From positions 24,893,036 to 24,957,035 of the forward strand of contig OY811971.1 in the NCBI GenBank assembly GCA_963681505.1: a stretch of 64,000 bases of DNA. The letters run 5' to 3'. The position numbers were made by a program, and so were the translations under genes. Positions 20,598 through 32,474 of this stretch are shown in pieces. This DNA comes from Eunapius fragilis. Its lineage: Eukaryota > Porifera > Demospongiae > Spongillida > Spongillidae. The number at the start of each line of letters is the position of its first letter. The stretch's first letter is position 1. The notes beneath the pieces are model-generated. The model had not been told where the DNA came from. It saw nothing but the letters and a program-made list of their open reading frames with translations, and did no database searches.

Positions 20598-22420
20598 AAC
20601 ATTATGGTGTTCTTCTGAAAAGAACTAGTCCATTTGTCCGGTTTTTTCGAAGCTTCCGATAGAAGTTATCTACATGGAATTTTAAGTAGCAGAAAAGTGT
20701 GTTCTTAGAAAATAATTAAGCCACACTGAAACATGCGCAATAGTTAAATAGTTTTGAAAGAACCCTTTGATGTCATCACTCGTTTGATGCCACTGAATCA
20801 GCACTCAGCCCTCAGATCAGCTTTATTGGTTAATATCTCTTGACCCCTTCAGCCACCTCTCTCCACACAGATGTGTTTTCTGCAACCACACCTGCATCAT
20901 GCAGCCCTACATGTGACGTGTCTCCCTTAGCTCCAGTTACACAACATAGGAGGCTAGGAAACAATTGCATTCCATGATGACGAGACAGTAATGAGGGCGG
21001 ACTCCCACAGTGAGGTCCAGTCTCGACCCAAGCTCATTTCGCAGAAGTGAAGTGTAACACAGCTCTTGTACCTTTTCTTTGTTGATATATTGCTTCTAAC
21101 TTTGTCTCAATTTAAAGCTACGTTATTTCCTATACATTAAGCCATCTCTACTATAAGGTGTATTACTTCAATCATAGATCTTAGAGTCAACTTCTCTTTC
21201 TCATGATAATAGCTTAGAGCAAAACTAAAAAATAAGAGTAAAAAGATAATAATAGTATAATGTACATATCACACATACCATTTCCAACATCGGTACAAAT
21301 ATGAAAAGAACGAGATTGGAGTGACCACGACATCATCAAATAACTCGATGATTCTTCTCTATGTCGCGATGTGCAGACCTTATAAACACCTACTAGAGTA
21401 TGTGATCTAGTCCCATGAATTCGGCTATTTTATACACAGTACACGCCATGCATCACCCGAGTTTCACGCTATTTATGAACCGCAAAGGGAGGGTATGCCA
21501 TGCTTTGACCAACAACAGACAGAACCTAAAGCCCATTGTGGTTTGTGGCCTTGGTTTTCATCCAGTGTTACAAGTTGTGGCTTCTTTGCAGTGGAGCACA
21601 CTTTGGCCCACATCTATTAGCAAGATGACATGCAATTAATGAACAGCTTGAACAGGTAACATTTCTTTGTAAATATGAGTTTGCTCAGGTATGGTCCAGT
21701 GGATTATCTAGCTTGAGCATATCATAAGGGACACTCTATACATTCCTATGTACACAACGCTCGTGCATATACATGCAACATCACATCTACGCATAGATAA
21801 TTAAAGAAGGCTCCACAAAAACATTTGCACTCACAAACACGTGTATATGTGCATACCGATAAAAGTTCCAAACATACAAGCGTGCGCGCTCACAAAGGCA
21901 AACGTAAGAGTTTGACTGCATATAACAAGCTACCTTCGTTTTTTCTTATACACTAATTTCAATTGGGACTATTAACTTCAATAGATGATGGCGTTTGCAG
22001 CTACCACATCACGTTGTAAGCTATACGATGAAAAGATCGAAAACCATTTATTTTAGTGTCTCTACACGTATTCGATGCTACGATGCAGGCCCCTGGAGGG
22101 AAACGTTTATGACACGTTCGTTGGTGGTAGACATTCATTCTACGATTTGTACTTAGACGTATATGAAGTGGCAGTTGCGCGGGATAAATGCTGCGCTCAA
22201 CACATATTTCCTCTAGTATGGCTCTGAGACAAGCAACTCAAACAAGGGTATATATGCAACCAAGATGTGTACTTTCTATTAGTTCCTACAGCAGTGCATG
22301 GCGGATCTAGTTTCGTCTAGGAGCTGCATGATAGTGACCTATACCAGATTCGCTAGCTATTGGAAGCTCTTCTCTATGGCAACACCTAGTCCCAAACGTT
22401 ATGAGGTCTCCTGTGATCTC
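20598..22420. other. intergenic, no gene seen
   Basis: AT-rich, with no domain or splice structure recognised. Confidence 0.45.
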
Positions 22421-22815
22421 ATCTAACCCCCTCCTCTTTCCCCTCCTCTTCTTCCTTCTCCTACTCCTTCTCTTCTTCCTTCTCCCCTCCTCCAAGATCT
22501 TCCTACTCCTCCCACCTCCTCTTCCTCCTCCCCCTCCTCCTCTTCCTCCTCCCCCTCCTCCTCTTCCTCCTCCCCCTCCTCCTCTTCCTCCTCCCCCTCC
22601 TCCCCCTCCTCCTCTTCCTCCTCCCCATCCTCCTCTTCCTCCTCCCTCCTCCTCTTCCTTCTCCTCCCCTCCTCCTCCTCTTCCTCCTCCCCATCCTCCT
22701 CTTCCTCCTCCCCTTCCTCCTCTTCCTCCTCCCCCTCCTCTTCTTTCTCCTCCCCTCCTCTTCTTGATTCTCCCCTCCTCCTCTTTCCCCCCTCCACCTC
22801 CTCCTACTCCACCAT
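22421..22815 (+). repeat. polypyrimidine CCTCCTCTTCC array
   Basis: About 395 bp almost wholly C and T on the plus strand, built from variants of CCTCCTCTTCCTCCTCCCC. Open frames on both strands are low-complexity artefacts. It is a perfect-type triplex/H-DNA sequence. Confidence 0.95.
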
Positions 22816-23478
22816 CCCACATATAAATACATGCATTAGTGCTATGTGTAAAAACATATCCAACTGCTCAGCATCCTGGGCTCTGGTTTGCAAGGAGGGC
22901 AGACTTGCAATTAATTCATAATGAGGCAAACATTTGAAAAAAAAAATTTAACTGTGTTTTAATAACGAGATCTCTAATTAAAAGTGTTTGGTGAGTTTAA
23001 CGATGAAATCATATCGCACAATTGTAAGCCGAGTTATGCAATGATGTCCACAATTTCTAGACATGGTCTATACTTAGTCTATTACAATTCACTCCCTTAT
23101 ACATGCAGCAGCGCAGTGGTATAGATACTTTTTATGACGATTACGAAGTCTAGATCTACAATAAGCCTGTACCGTGCACATTTCATGCAATACACTATAT
23201 TTGCTTGTTTTCATTCACGATTAGCCGATCATCATTCTGCATCCCTTTGATGTAAGTTATATTTCAACTGGGTCACAAATGACGATGCATTTCTTCTATA
23301 ACATTTATAAAACTAACAGTACATATTAAGAAATGAACACATTACCACTGCATGGCGGCAGAGTGATTGGTTAGCGTGTATATGTTTGTGCGAGTTGTGT
23401 GTGTGGGTATGTGTGTGATATGATTTCCATAATCACCAAACCTTCACTAGCCATGCAGGCGGCCTACTTTAGACCTCC

Positions 23479-23553
23479 ACATGTATGGTCACCCCTCATG
23501 TATGGTCACCCTCATGTATGGCCACCCCTCATGTATGGTCACCCTCATGTATA
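23479..23553 (+). repeat. short minisatellite
   Basis: About four copies of a 17-18-bp unit CATGTATGGTCACCCCT, with one GGCC variant. Confidence 0.85.
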
Positions 23554-23645
23554 CCCAACATTTGAGTCAGCCATTATTATCACTCAGCTAGCCTACAGGT
23601 GTGTACATGAGTTGTCTATTAAGCAGGCTAGTTTATTCTGAGGGA

Positions 23646-23849
23646 ATGGAAAAGGCTGATGATAATATTTGTACTACATGCATGCCGGTGTTGGCTACAA
23701 AGAATAATATTTTAAACGGCCAAGGAGTTACCTCTGATCAGGGTCATATTATCATTGATTTCATTTATTGTGGTGTAGTGTTTGTGACCTTTGGACTATT
23801 CCACCTGCGCATGTCCAAGAGACTGGCTAAACCTGCTATTGTGTTATAG
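23646..23849 (+). CDS. small open frame with one possible membrane helix
   Basis: A 67-codon frame from ATG 23646 with a Cys-containing N-terminus (NICTTCMP) and one hydrophobic stretch (IIIDFIYCGVVFVTFGLFHL) followed by basic residues. No family recognised and no splice or promoter evidence; it could be chance. Confidence 0.2.
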   Translation: MEKADDNICTTCMPVLATKNNILNGQGVTSDQGHIIIDFIYCGVVFVTFGLFHLRMSKRLAKPAIVL

Positions 23850-25776
23850 TATTTAAGGTAGTGTATTGTACCCATTGTATTCTACTTTGCTATAGTAATT
23901 GACAGTCCAAACTGATCCTTGGCTAGTCGCTGCGCGTTTAGGTCGCGGGTTAAGCCATACACTACATGTGGCTATCCCTGTCTGGTAATCATTTACATGA
24001 TAAATAAGCATTTTAAAAACCATGAGAATACAGTGTATGCATGCATATTAAAACGTACAGGCAGGCTTACATTAAACTCCTAGACTGACAAACACAATAT
24101 GCATGTATAACTACACTACACCTAAAACTAAACCAGTGCATCAACGAATGGATGCAGCATTGCCTCTCTGCACCACCACAGATATTTGTTGTAAAAGGTA
24201 TGCCTTTGAATTAGGCTCGTTGTCTGTGGCTTTGAGATGAGAGATCATAGTCATGTGGGCCAATGACATCTGTGTTTTGTGCTTCATATATATAGCTTAA
24301 TTCATATTTGGTCTTCTTCCGTTGTGTCTGCATCTCATATGAGGTTGCAAATGTACCAGAACACTGATGTGACATCTCAGACTAGTGGACGTCCCGATTT
24401 CCATAACACCATCAAGCTAACGGTCGCTTGCCATCTGAGCGCGATAGACCTGCAGTCTCTAAAATCGATGGAATTCGACATATTGAGGCGTGCACCATCA
24501 ATGATATTCTAATGATGCTGTTTATGGCAGCATGTCAAGGTAAACGGCCTTCATTCTTAGAACAGCAGAGCCTATGAGTGCCTAGCTTATCTACTATCGA
24601 CATGCATAGGAAATGCAATGTATATAAATTCTAATAAGGACCAAATGAATGTACCTTTTACCGCTGACATCACAAATCATTAAATGACTATGTTTGGCAA
24701 AGCATTAGTTATTGTAGATATGCCACAGCATGTTAAAAAATGAATGGTGAATGAAAGCCTAACTATAAAGGTGTACCTCACCTGTTACGGTGCAGATGTT
24801 ACTGTACCGGAAGTTGCCCCCCAAAACTTGTCAAACGGGTGTCTCGTTTGAAACTTCCGCAATGGTTCACTGCATAGAGAAAGCTTAAGCGTTCCATCGT
24901 AAATACAACATAAATGAAACATGTAGTACTTCTTAACAAAATTATATAAATATAAGCATGTATGATAAAGTTAAACAGATTCTGAACATTTGTGAAGACC
25001 CCTTTATACGTGAAGTAAAAGGTCCATTAAAGGAAGTAATGATGAAACTACTCAAACCAGCTGCTCAGAAACAATGAATATTAATGTAATGTGTATCGCG
25101 GATCAACCGAAGTTGACCTCCTCGAGCTACTTATCTCGTTCTTTGAGTGTCGTCTTCAAAACGATATTAACGCTATCGACTTTTTAGTTTCAAAACATAC
25201 CAGTTTTCTATGGCATAAGTGTTTTAGAAGAGATTCCATTCAATTGATGAAATAGAACAGCGAGAACGAGATATTGATGAAGTCAGAGCAATTATCATCA
25301 TACGCAGAGCACCTGCATGCATATGACAATAGCTAGGCAGGATGTGTACAGAGTTACGAATACTGATAGACTACATGCAGCGACATCGAGTTCCCCAGGA
25401 TGTGCACACTAATATTTATGGTCTAGCTAGGATCTGCAAGTGATTCTTACAGTTTTGTTTTGGTTTACAATGCATTGCTAGGCAACATTAATTAACACAC
25501 AAGGGTATGCAGAGGATGTTATATAGTTTAGGGAACATGCAGTAATTAAAAAAAAACATGATTCGACAATTACAATAATCTTGCCGTTGGTCCCGACATC
25601 CATGCATTAATTCCATTTAGCACACCTGCAAGTCCTATTGCCAAAGGAGTACAGTATAGGTATATGCGACCGACAAATGCATGCGGGCGACTAGTGGATT
25701 ATTGTACAAAATATGCTCGTGCATGCACGCACGCACGCACGCACACAAAGTCCATGCACACACAACTACACACACA

Positions 25777-25808
<32 letters not shown>

Positions 25809-25809
25809 T

Positions 25810-25850
<41 letters not shown>

Positions 25851-26110
25851 CATAGGTGAATAGTCCACATCTGTGCCCACTCTGCCCGCGGCGTTTCATT
25901 TTTAAAAATTAATGTGTATGCTCATACATGCACTTGGATATACGTGTGCATACAGCTGCAAAGTGTGTTATGATGTGGATCGTGGTTGCAAACATATAAA
26001 CCGACAATTTTCTTCTTCCCGGCAGACGGGCATATGTGTAGCGGAAAAGACCAGGCGTCCTGTTTATGCGGGGGCGGTGGGGGGGGGGGGGGGGGGGGCG
26101 GAAAGAGGAG
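23850..26110. other. intergenic with CA repeat
   Basis: No convincing gene. A 77-codon frame at 24279-24512 is unsupported. A (CA)n/(CACG)n tract covers 25717-25853 and a G-run 26072-26098. Confidence 0.45.
25717..25853 (+). repeat. (CA)n microsatellite
   Basis: CACG repeats, then mostly pure CA repeats interrupted by CATA and CATGTA. Confidence 0.93.
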
Positions 26111-26117
26111 TATATAA
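26111..26117 (+). promoter_or_regulatory. TATA box
   Basis: TATATAA lies 57 bp upstream of the ATG of the proline-rich secreted protein gene, a suitable distance for a short 5' leader. Confidence 0.5.
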
Positions 26118-26173
26118 TGCCCGTGTTCACTTCAGCTCAACGCATCCAACACCCGCATCGTTCTGCGTGTAAT

Positions 26174-26987
26174 ATGGCGGCCTTTTGCATGTGGTTGTTA
26201 GTTCTGTCCGCCGCGGGAATCTGCAAAGCGGCACCACTTGAGCTGGAGTATGGTAAGCGATGTCCGCATACATAGGATGAGGTGTCTCGTTGGATTATTA
26301 TAGGGTATCGTGTATTATATATCTCCTTGCCCGCATGCGCCAAAGAGAGAGAAATATTTTTCCATCCGTCCAATGATGGTCTGGAGACCGCCGCGATAAA
26401 GGAATCACTGTACGATGACGTAACAAACAGCGCCGGCATTGAATACGGTAAGACGCGGATGCAGTGCGCGTATTCGTATGTGTTTGAGCTGTTTTTTTTC
26501 TTTTCACATAATGCATGCAGTTGAAAACACTGGAGTCACAGAACCTCCGTCACGGGCCGTAGATTCCACCCCCGCCCCCAATTATCAACCTCCAGATCAG
26601 AAGAACAATCCGTTACCGGCGTTACCAGTACCAGCCACCCTCCCGGAATTTCCTCCAAGGGTGGAAAAACCCGTAAATCGCCGCCCTCGCCCCAATTGTC
26701 TGCCTCTCCGCTCCAAAGACGATCCCCTCCCCGTCATTTCCCCACCTAGGGATGAAACTCCTAAATACAAAAATAAAAATAGCCAATCGCCAGCGGATGA
26801 AGGCACTGATAAGGCCATAGTAATCCCTGAATTTCCTTCAAGGGCGGAAAACCCCGTAAATCGCCGCCCCCGTCCCAACAATCTGCCTCTCCGTGATCCT
26901 AAAATGCCGCCAAGAAAAGGAAACACGGACAGGACGATGCCTTATCCACCACTTCCCGTCCCTGCCTTACTCTCTAAGTTAACCTGA
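26174..26987 (+). CDS. secreted proline-rich repeat protein, three exons
   Basis: Join 26174-26252, 26304-26447, 26521-26987 gives 229 codons with all introns in phase 1. Exon 1 is a signal peptide (MAAFCMWLLVLSAAGICKA) ending at donor TATG/GTAAGC. The exon 2 acceptor after TTATTATAG is the least certain point; its donor is TACG/GTAAGA. The exon 3 acceptor is ATGCATGCAG. The mature part is hydrophilic and Pro/Arg/Asn-rich, with two related modules sharing EFP.R.E.PVNRRPRPN and LPLR. Dibasic sites (RR, RK, KK) flank the modules. No known family recognised; it could be a matrix protein or a peptide precursor. A TATA box lies upstream. Confidence 0.6.
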
Positions 26988-27919
26988 ATGGTTGCAGGAA
27001 AGTGAAAACACCACGCCCACTTGACTACTATGTACAGCAGTCTATATACATGCACACACTAGAGAATTACCAGTGATGCGGTGCGTGTTGTTGTATAAAT
27101 TATACTGCATGAGTTGTACCAGATTGTACACATTTACGTGACGTGACGTCTCGTTCCTGTGAACCGTTGAGCAACTTTCCGTAAAGGGCTTCTTTCGTTA
27201 CCTATAGCTGTTTGAGGACAGCCTCTTTGACACTAACAAAAATAGTATAGTTATTCTTTTTACTGCATGAAGCCAGCTAGCAAGTGATCTTAGTTTCGTA
27301 GTGGTTGTGTGATTTTCCTGGACACAGGTAACATTATAAATCCATTTTGTGAGTTCCCATGCATGAAGTAGTTGGTAGTGTGGCGTTGTAATGTTTTGGA
27401 GTCTCTTTACGAAGGGTTTTGGCATTGTAAATGAATATGTCAGAATATGCATGATATCCAAAAAGCGTACTTTAAAAGCTAGTGATCAGGGTTCTTGAAT
27501 ATTTGATGACATAATTATATCGAATCGTGCAGAGATGCATGTTTAGTGGCGTAATCAAAATTTCTTATGTGTTGTGCATGCGTTGTAGGAGCATATGGCT
27601 CGCAAGTTTCATTTGGGTCCGCGAAGCTCAGATACATCGGTAGGCCTGGGTACCTGGGCTCTACACAATGGAAGTTGCTCCCAAACGCATGTCAATTAAA
27701 CGTAATTTTTGGATAGCCGGATGGGCTTCTTAAATTTACCGACAAAATTGTCCTGGTCAGCTGCGTTCATAATTCACGGAATCGTGAAATGCGGATGAAT
27801 CTTGTATAGTAATCTTTACCGTTTCCAATCCCTTTATTCTATAATCTATGGTTGCACATAGCAGTGCATGATCATAAATAGAATATCGGGGGCACTGCCA
27901 GTTGGAGGCGTGGCAATTA
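26988..27919. other. intergenic
   Basis: No gene recognised. CCGTTTCCAATCCCTT at about 27819 matches the end of the element at 8688-8884, so another copy or fragment is likely. Confidence 0.4.
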
Positions 27920-28409
27920 TCTAAAACTATAATTTCCAACGTATACGTACGTACGTCCACGTAACTCATTTATATACTCGCCTATTGGTTGCTAGGTATA
28001 TACGCGTACCTAGCAACCAATAGGAACGACCACCTCCCACACACAAAAGTACATAGCAACGCGTACTTAGCGACCATTCCAAAAGCTACATGCCTGTACA
28101 GGTAATAATGTCATCACATGCAGAAAGAATAAAAGAAAATTAACGCTATTGTGGTTCACTCTCAAGTCTCATCGTACATGCCGAGACCATGTAGTTACTA
28201 TCTGACATAATATAATGTAATATTTGTATTGCGCGGGCATGTTATAGAGGTTGCGTAGCAACCGTATGTTAGAACAGGTGGCAGGTTATATATGCAACAT
28301 TGGGTAAGACAATAAAAAAGAGGAGCTAGGAGGTAGACCAACTGTTCATCTGGCAAATGATAGCGAGACGAATAATCAGCCCGTGATTTTTCACGCGGGG
28401 ACACGCTAG
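27920..28409 (+). mobile_element. Helitron-like repeat, copy 1 (uninterrupted)
   Basis: A 490-bp non-coding element starting TC (TCTAAAACTATAATTTCC) and ending CACGCTAG, with flanking A on the left and T on the right. Just before the end is a small hairpin (CGTGATTTTTCACG). TC start, hairpin plus CTAG end and A/T target are Helitron hallmarks. An internal palindrome (CCTATTGG...CCAATAGG) is also present. Two more copies lie at 28410-32191 and, inverted, at 32260-34296. All three end CTAG/T. Confidence 0.65.
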
Positions 28410-28741
28410 TCTAATACTATAATTTCCATCGTACGTACGTCCGCGTAACTCATTTTAAATACTCGGCCCAGCGCCTATTGGTTTCTGGGTACGCGTACCT
28501 TACCAAGCAACCAATAGGAACGACCACCTTCCACAAAGATACGTAGCAACGCGTACTTAGTGACCATGCCTGCCACAAAACCTACATGCCTGTACGGGCA
28601 GTAGAATAAAAGCAACGCTATGTGGCCGAGAATATGTAGTTGCTATCTGATATAATAATTGAGCGGGCATGTTATAGACGGTTTTCATCATGTGACATGC
28701 CACACCCTATTTGCGTGGGTGGTAGGGCAACGTACGATAAC

Positions 28742-30309
28742 ATGGCGATGCAGACCAGTGCGTATCTTTCTTCACTTCCGTGGGAGGCTCGAAAACGGCC
28801 TTAGAGTACAGGAGAGTCTTCTACGACCTTGTCATGTGCTACAAGATCTATAATAACCTGGTTGATTTACCTTTTGAGAGTTTTTTCACCAAACCGGCTA
28901 GGCCGTATTCCATCCGAGGTCATCCTTGTATCCTGCGATCCAAACATTTACCCCATCATGCATTCCGAGCGCATTTTTTCACAGAACGTGTGATACCTAT
29001 ATGGAACCACTTACCGCAAGATGTTGTCACTTCGTTGAACATTACAGTTTTTCGTACCCGACTTAGATCTGTGGACCTTTCACCCTATTGTATGTTATAT
29101 CCCTCCCATGTTTAGGCAGTTTGTAAGTGCACGTACACATCGTGCCACTACTTGCCTTTTTGCATATGTTTGTCTGTTTATATGTATGCAATCAATCAAT
29201 CAATCAATCAATCAAAAAAAACGCTACACAGATAAGCTGAAAATCAGCGGAGTTACTCTTCCAGACCCTTCTAGTATCGATCAAGGGCTTTGGACCGAAG
29301 ATGGCCCTCGGGATGTTCACGCAGGAATCACTTACAAGTCCTTAGAGGCGTATAACTACTTCTTTATTATAATTAAGTATGTCCGCACAGTTTTTTATTA
29401 CGACGGCATTTGTACTGGAACCAGTGGTTATAGCTCCCGGTTTTGCATTCTAAAAGCTAAAGTGAACCCCAGCCAAAGAGCTATAGACAATCCAAACGAA
29501 GCATGGGTCATCATCAATCGGAAAAACAGCTTTGTGGAAACTGCACATTGCTCTTGCATGGCTTGGGTAAGTCATTTTGCATGCCAAACAATGTCGTGCA
29601 AGCTTAAAAACATGGATGGATGATGGATACGTTTTGTCCTTACAGGTTAGGTGAAGTTTGCAGCCATGTTGCTGCATTGCTTTTCAAGATTTATGCAGCT
29701 TGTAGGACAATCCATCTTGCACATCTCAGCCATGCCTTTGGAACAAGAGTTATGTTGATAAGGTAGAGTAGCAGGCTGTAGTTGATCATCATGCAAGCAG
29801 CATTTATTATGGTGTCATTCCTTTGCATTACTCTACACACACCCTACAATTATAGGTACAGCCAGCCATGGTAATTGATATAGATTTTGAGCCATCCTAT
29901 AGTAAAGATGCTGATCGAGATCAAACATCAAACAACATACAGTACATGTACAACATGTTACATTTCCAGTCCAGTTGTTCAGCATCACATGCCACCGATG
30001 CTTTCATCGGTATCACTTTTACAGTCTTTCCATGAAGTCATCCCTGATGCTTGCATATCATTCTCTTCTTCCAAAGCAGATGACATTCCTACCTCTTCTC
30101 TAGATTTGCCAAGATGTTTAGAAGAGAGTGTTCTTCACCATAGTGATGATAAATTCTGTTTTTGCCAAAACATCGAACATGGTGAAATGGTGTTATGTGA
30201 TAACCCGACATGTACCATACAATGGTACCATTTTTCATGTGTGGGGCTGCTATTCCCTCCCAAGGGTGAGTGGTACTGTTCAATATGTAATGTTGCAATG
30301 TGTATGTAA
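28742..30309 (+). pseudogene. SWIM/PHD accessory protein, YqaJ part deleted
   Basis: Partner gene of the transposase. ATG 28742 begins MAMQTSAYLSSLPWEARK, interrupted at 28798 by a LINE fragment and resumed at 29218-29223 (RYTDKLKISG), matching RYREKLAMLGG of the intact relative at 52539. A SWIM-like zinc motif (CSCMAW...LGEVCSHVAALLF) is split by an intron-like GTAAGT...TTACAG (29567-29645), though the joint is one base out of phase. The YqaJ nuclease domain is missing. A PHD finger follows near 30160-30290 (FCFCQNIEHGEMVLC ... WYHFSCVG ... WYCSICN). Non-functional as a nuclease. Confidence 0.7.
28798..29217 (+). mobile_element. 5'-truncated LINE insertion
   Basis: Encodes the C-terminal end of a non-LTR retrotransposon ORF2 (LEYRRVFYDLVMCYKIYN, HHAFRAHFFTERVIPIWNHLP) and ends in a (CAAT)n-type tail plus A-run. 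AAAACG occurs on both sides (28792-28797 and 29218-29223) as target duplication. Removing it restores the reading frame EARKRYTDKL of the host transposon gene. Confidence 0.8.
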
Positions 30310-30369
30310 TTGTACTCTGAGTTGTAAATTGATGAAAATGCCATGCATGAGTATGTATACGATTCAAAG

Positions 30370-31921
30370 TTACACTAAACAAGGATGAAGATTCGATAAG
30401 GCCGCACATGTGATAAGTATTTTATCAATAGTAGCATAACTAACATCGGTAGATGTTTTAAGGATAGAAACTGGTAGTGTTGAACTTTGTGTACTATAAT
30501 TCTTTAATCTTCCAATGGCTCTTTCTAAGTGTATACGTAGTCGTGAGAGCTGCCTTGAGCTTTCATCTTCAGCCTGAGACAATTGATCTTTTCCCTTTGT
30601 AAAGGAGGGAATTGAAAGGGATGCACCACACAGTGCAAGTTCATCAGCAATATCAAATCCCCTATCAACAAGAACCATGTCACCTGGAAGAAGCTTTCGC
30701 AAAAAACCACATTCAGCTGTAAGGTGCTTATCAGATACCCGTCCACCCCAACATTTTGACAAAAACGCAATAGTTCCTGTTGGATTGATTGCCAAGAAGA
30801 ACTTGACTGTATTGTGCCCTTTGTACGAAGAATAGGTTTGAGCTCTAGCAACTAGTGATGTTGGACGTTGGATAAATATTTCAGAGCAATCTATAATGCA
30901 TATTGCTCGTGTAAATGTAGGCTTGAAACATTCTGGCAAATATCGTTGAACAATCTGTCTGTCTGGTCAGTGAATTAAACACAGCAATTCTCTTGACATA
31001 ATATTTATCCAACCATGGAAAATTCAACTCACTTGTGTAACAGCAACTTGAAAGCGATATGCTAAGTCCTGATGTTTGAATGCATGCCGAATCTTCATTA
31101 AGACCATTAAAAACTGCTTCTTAGGTGCCAGTGAAGAACAGAATCCATCATTTTTGGCCAGAAACACATCATTGAGCATGGTAAAAAGTTTCGTAAACAC
31201 AGCGCTAGAAGGTAGTCCTGTATAGTATCTCATGTGGTCATTCCTTACATCCAGAGAAGAAAAAATGGTTGGTTGTACACTTTCAATATCAGGTACATCA
31301 ACACCTTTTTGCCGCATATAGGCAGTCTCGGTTTGAGTTGTCCTAGTAACCCAAATAACTTCTTTATCTTGCATCACATATTGTTTCCTTGGTGTTGAAC
31401 GTGATATAACATCCACAACCGAGTATTCTCCCGTTTGTGTTTCTGTATCAATAAGAATAGGGAGACCTGTTTGAGTAGCATGATCAATCATAGCCTCGGT
31501 TTGTACGTGTACAAACATCAACCAACAGAACAAACGATCTTTGAACAGGAAGCTGTGTGGCATTTCTTTTGAGATGCCTTTCAAAGCGTTTGAATTGTTT
31601 GTCCACGTTGTGAGATGATTTTATTGCATGCGAAAACTTGCTTGGTACATAATCAGGATGATGTAACTGTCTGGACGGCGCGCCTGCGAAATTTGACATT
31701 TAAGTATCAAAAATGATATTAGCTGTATTATAAATTGTCTTACCTGATACGAAATGCAAACAGCAAAGTCTAGAAGAAGCGTTTGGTACCCACGCTTTTC
31801 TACCAACGGCAGTGATCCATAAATTTCTCTGCTTTACTTCCGTTGGAAAACGAAAGAGCTTCACTCCCGTAGATTTTTTATACCTAGATTGGCACCCAAA
31901 CGCACAGCAACTTGAAGGCAT
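30370..31921 (-). pseudogene. THAP-domain DDE transposase, copy 2
   Basis: Would cut and join transposon DNA. The first exon (31921-31744) encodes a THAP zinc finger (MPSSCCAFGCQ ... LFRFP ... W ... CCLHFVSG) and ends at donor TCAG/GTAAGA; the next exon starts at 31683 after TTTCGCAG, in phase. A middle region (31584-31024) has TETQTGEYS and YYTGLPS, then a DDE_Tnp_4-type catalytic part: Asp in CIIDCSEIF, Asp in VLVDRGFD, Glu in HLERAIGRLKN, stop at 30370. The DDE triad is intact, but the helix-turn-helix segment present in the relative (VHPSTICRYFNKW) is missing around 30960-31030. Exon joints beyond the first are uncertain. Confidence 0.72.
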
Positions 31922-32474
31922 TCTTGCGATTTCATACAATGTAATGTATACCGGTATTTGCCCTACAAAATGGCGCCACACGTGATGCTCACAAGCTTTA
32001 CGCCTACGCATGAAAACCACTATAGAGGTTGCGTAGTAACTGTATGTTAGAACAGGTGGTAGATTATATATGCAACATTGGGTAAAACAGTAAAAAATAG
32101 AGGAGCTAGGAGTTCATTTGGCAAATGAATAGCGAGACGAATAACAGCGAGACGAATAATCAGCCCATGATTTTTCACGTGGACATGCTAGTATCATTTA
32201 TAAAGTTTCATTATTTGAATCAATTTCCATGTCACGCAAAAATCGGGCTTTATAATTTACTAGCGTGTCCCCGTGAAAAATCACGGGCTTATTATTCGTC
32301 TCGCTGTTATTCGTCTCGCTATTCATTTGCCAGATGAACAGTTGGTCTACCTCCTAGCTCCTCTATTTTTTACAGTTTTACCGCATCTAACATACGGTTA
32401 CTACGCAACCTCTATTACATGCCCGCGCAATACAAATACATTATTATGTCAGATAGTATAACTACATGTTCTCG

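Larger units (their letters stand above)
28677..32020. mobile_element. two-gene THAP/DDE transposon, copy 2 (ISL2EU/PHIS-like)
   Basis: About 3.34 kb inserted in Helitron-like copy 2. The ends are GGTTTTCAT (left) and ATGAAAACC (right), flanked by TATAG on both sides (28673-28677, 32021-32025); the empty site in copy 1 contains TATAG once. It carries a SWIM...PHD gene on plus and a THAP-DDE transposase gene on minus, tail-to-tail, as does 52459-56073. Two-gene organisation with a nuclease-type partner is known from ISL2EU-like PIF/Harbinger relatives; that assignment is inferred. The YqaJ region is deleted and a LINE fragment is inserted. Confidence 0.75.
28410..32191 (+). mobile_element. Helitron-like repeat, copy 2, split by transposon
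   Basis: Starts directly where copy 1 ends (CTAG/TCTAATACTATAATTTCC), so the two are head-to-tail. It is interrupted inside GCATGTTATAGAGG at about 28677, and the sequence resumes at 32021 (TATAGAGGTTGCG). Copy 1 shows the uninterrupted target at 28237-28250. It ends CATGCTAG at 32191. Confidence 0.65.

Noticed and set aside
22307-22832. Pro/Leu-rich and Gly/Arg-rich frames
   Set aside because: Low-complexity translation of the polypyrimidine tract on both strands.
24279-24512. 77-codon frame with a hydrophilic C-terminal half
   Set aside because: Could be an exon, but no acceptor/donor pair with matching neighbours was found.
28677-32020. Region read as host PHD-finger and THAP genes
   Set aside because: Terminal repeats, flanking duplication, the empty site in the neighbouring repeat and a second similar element show that these are transposon genes.
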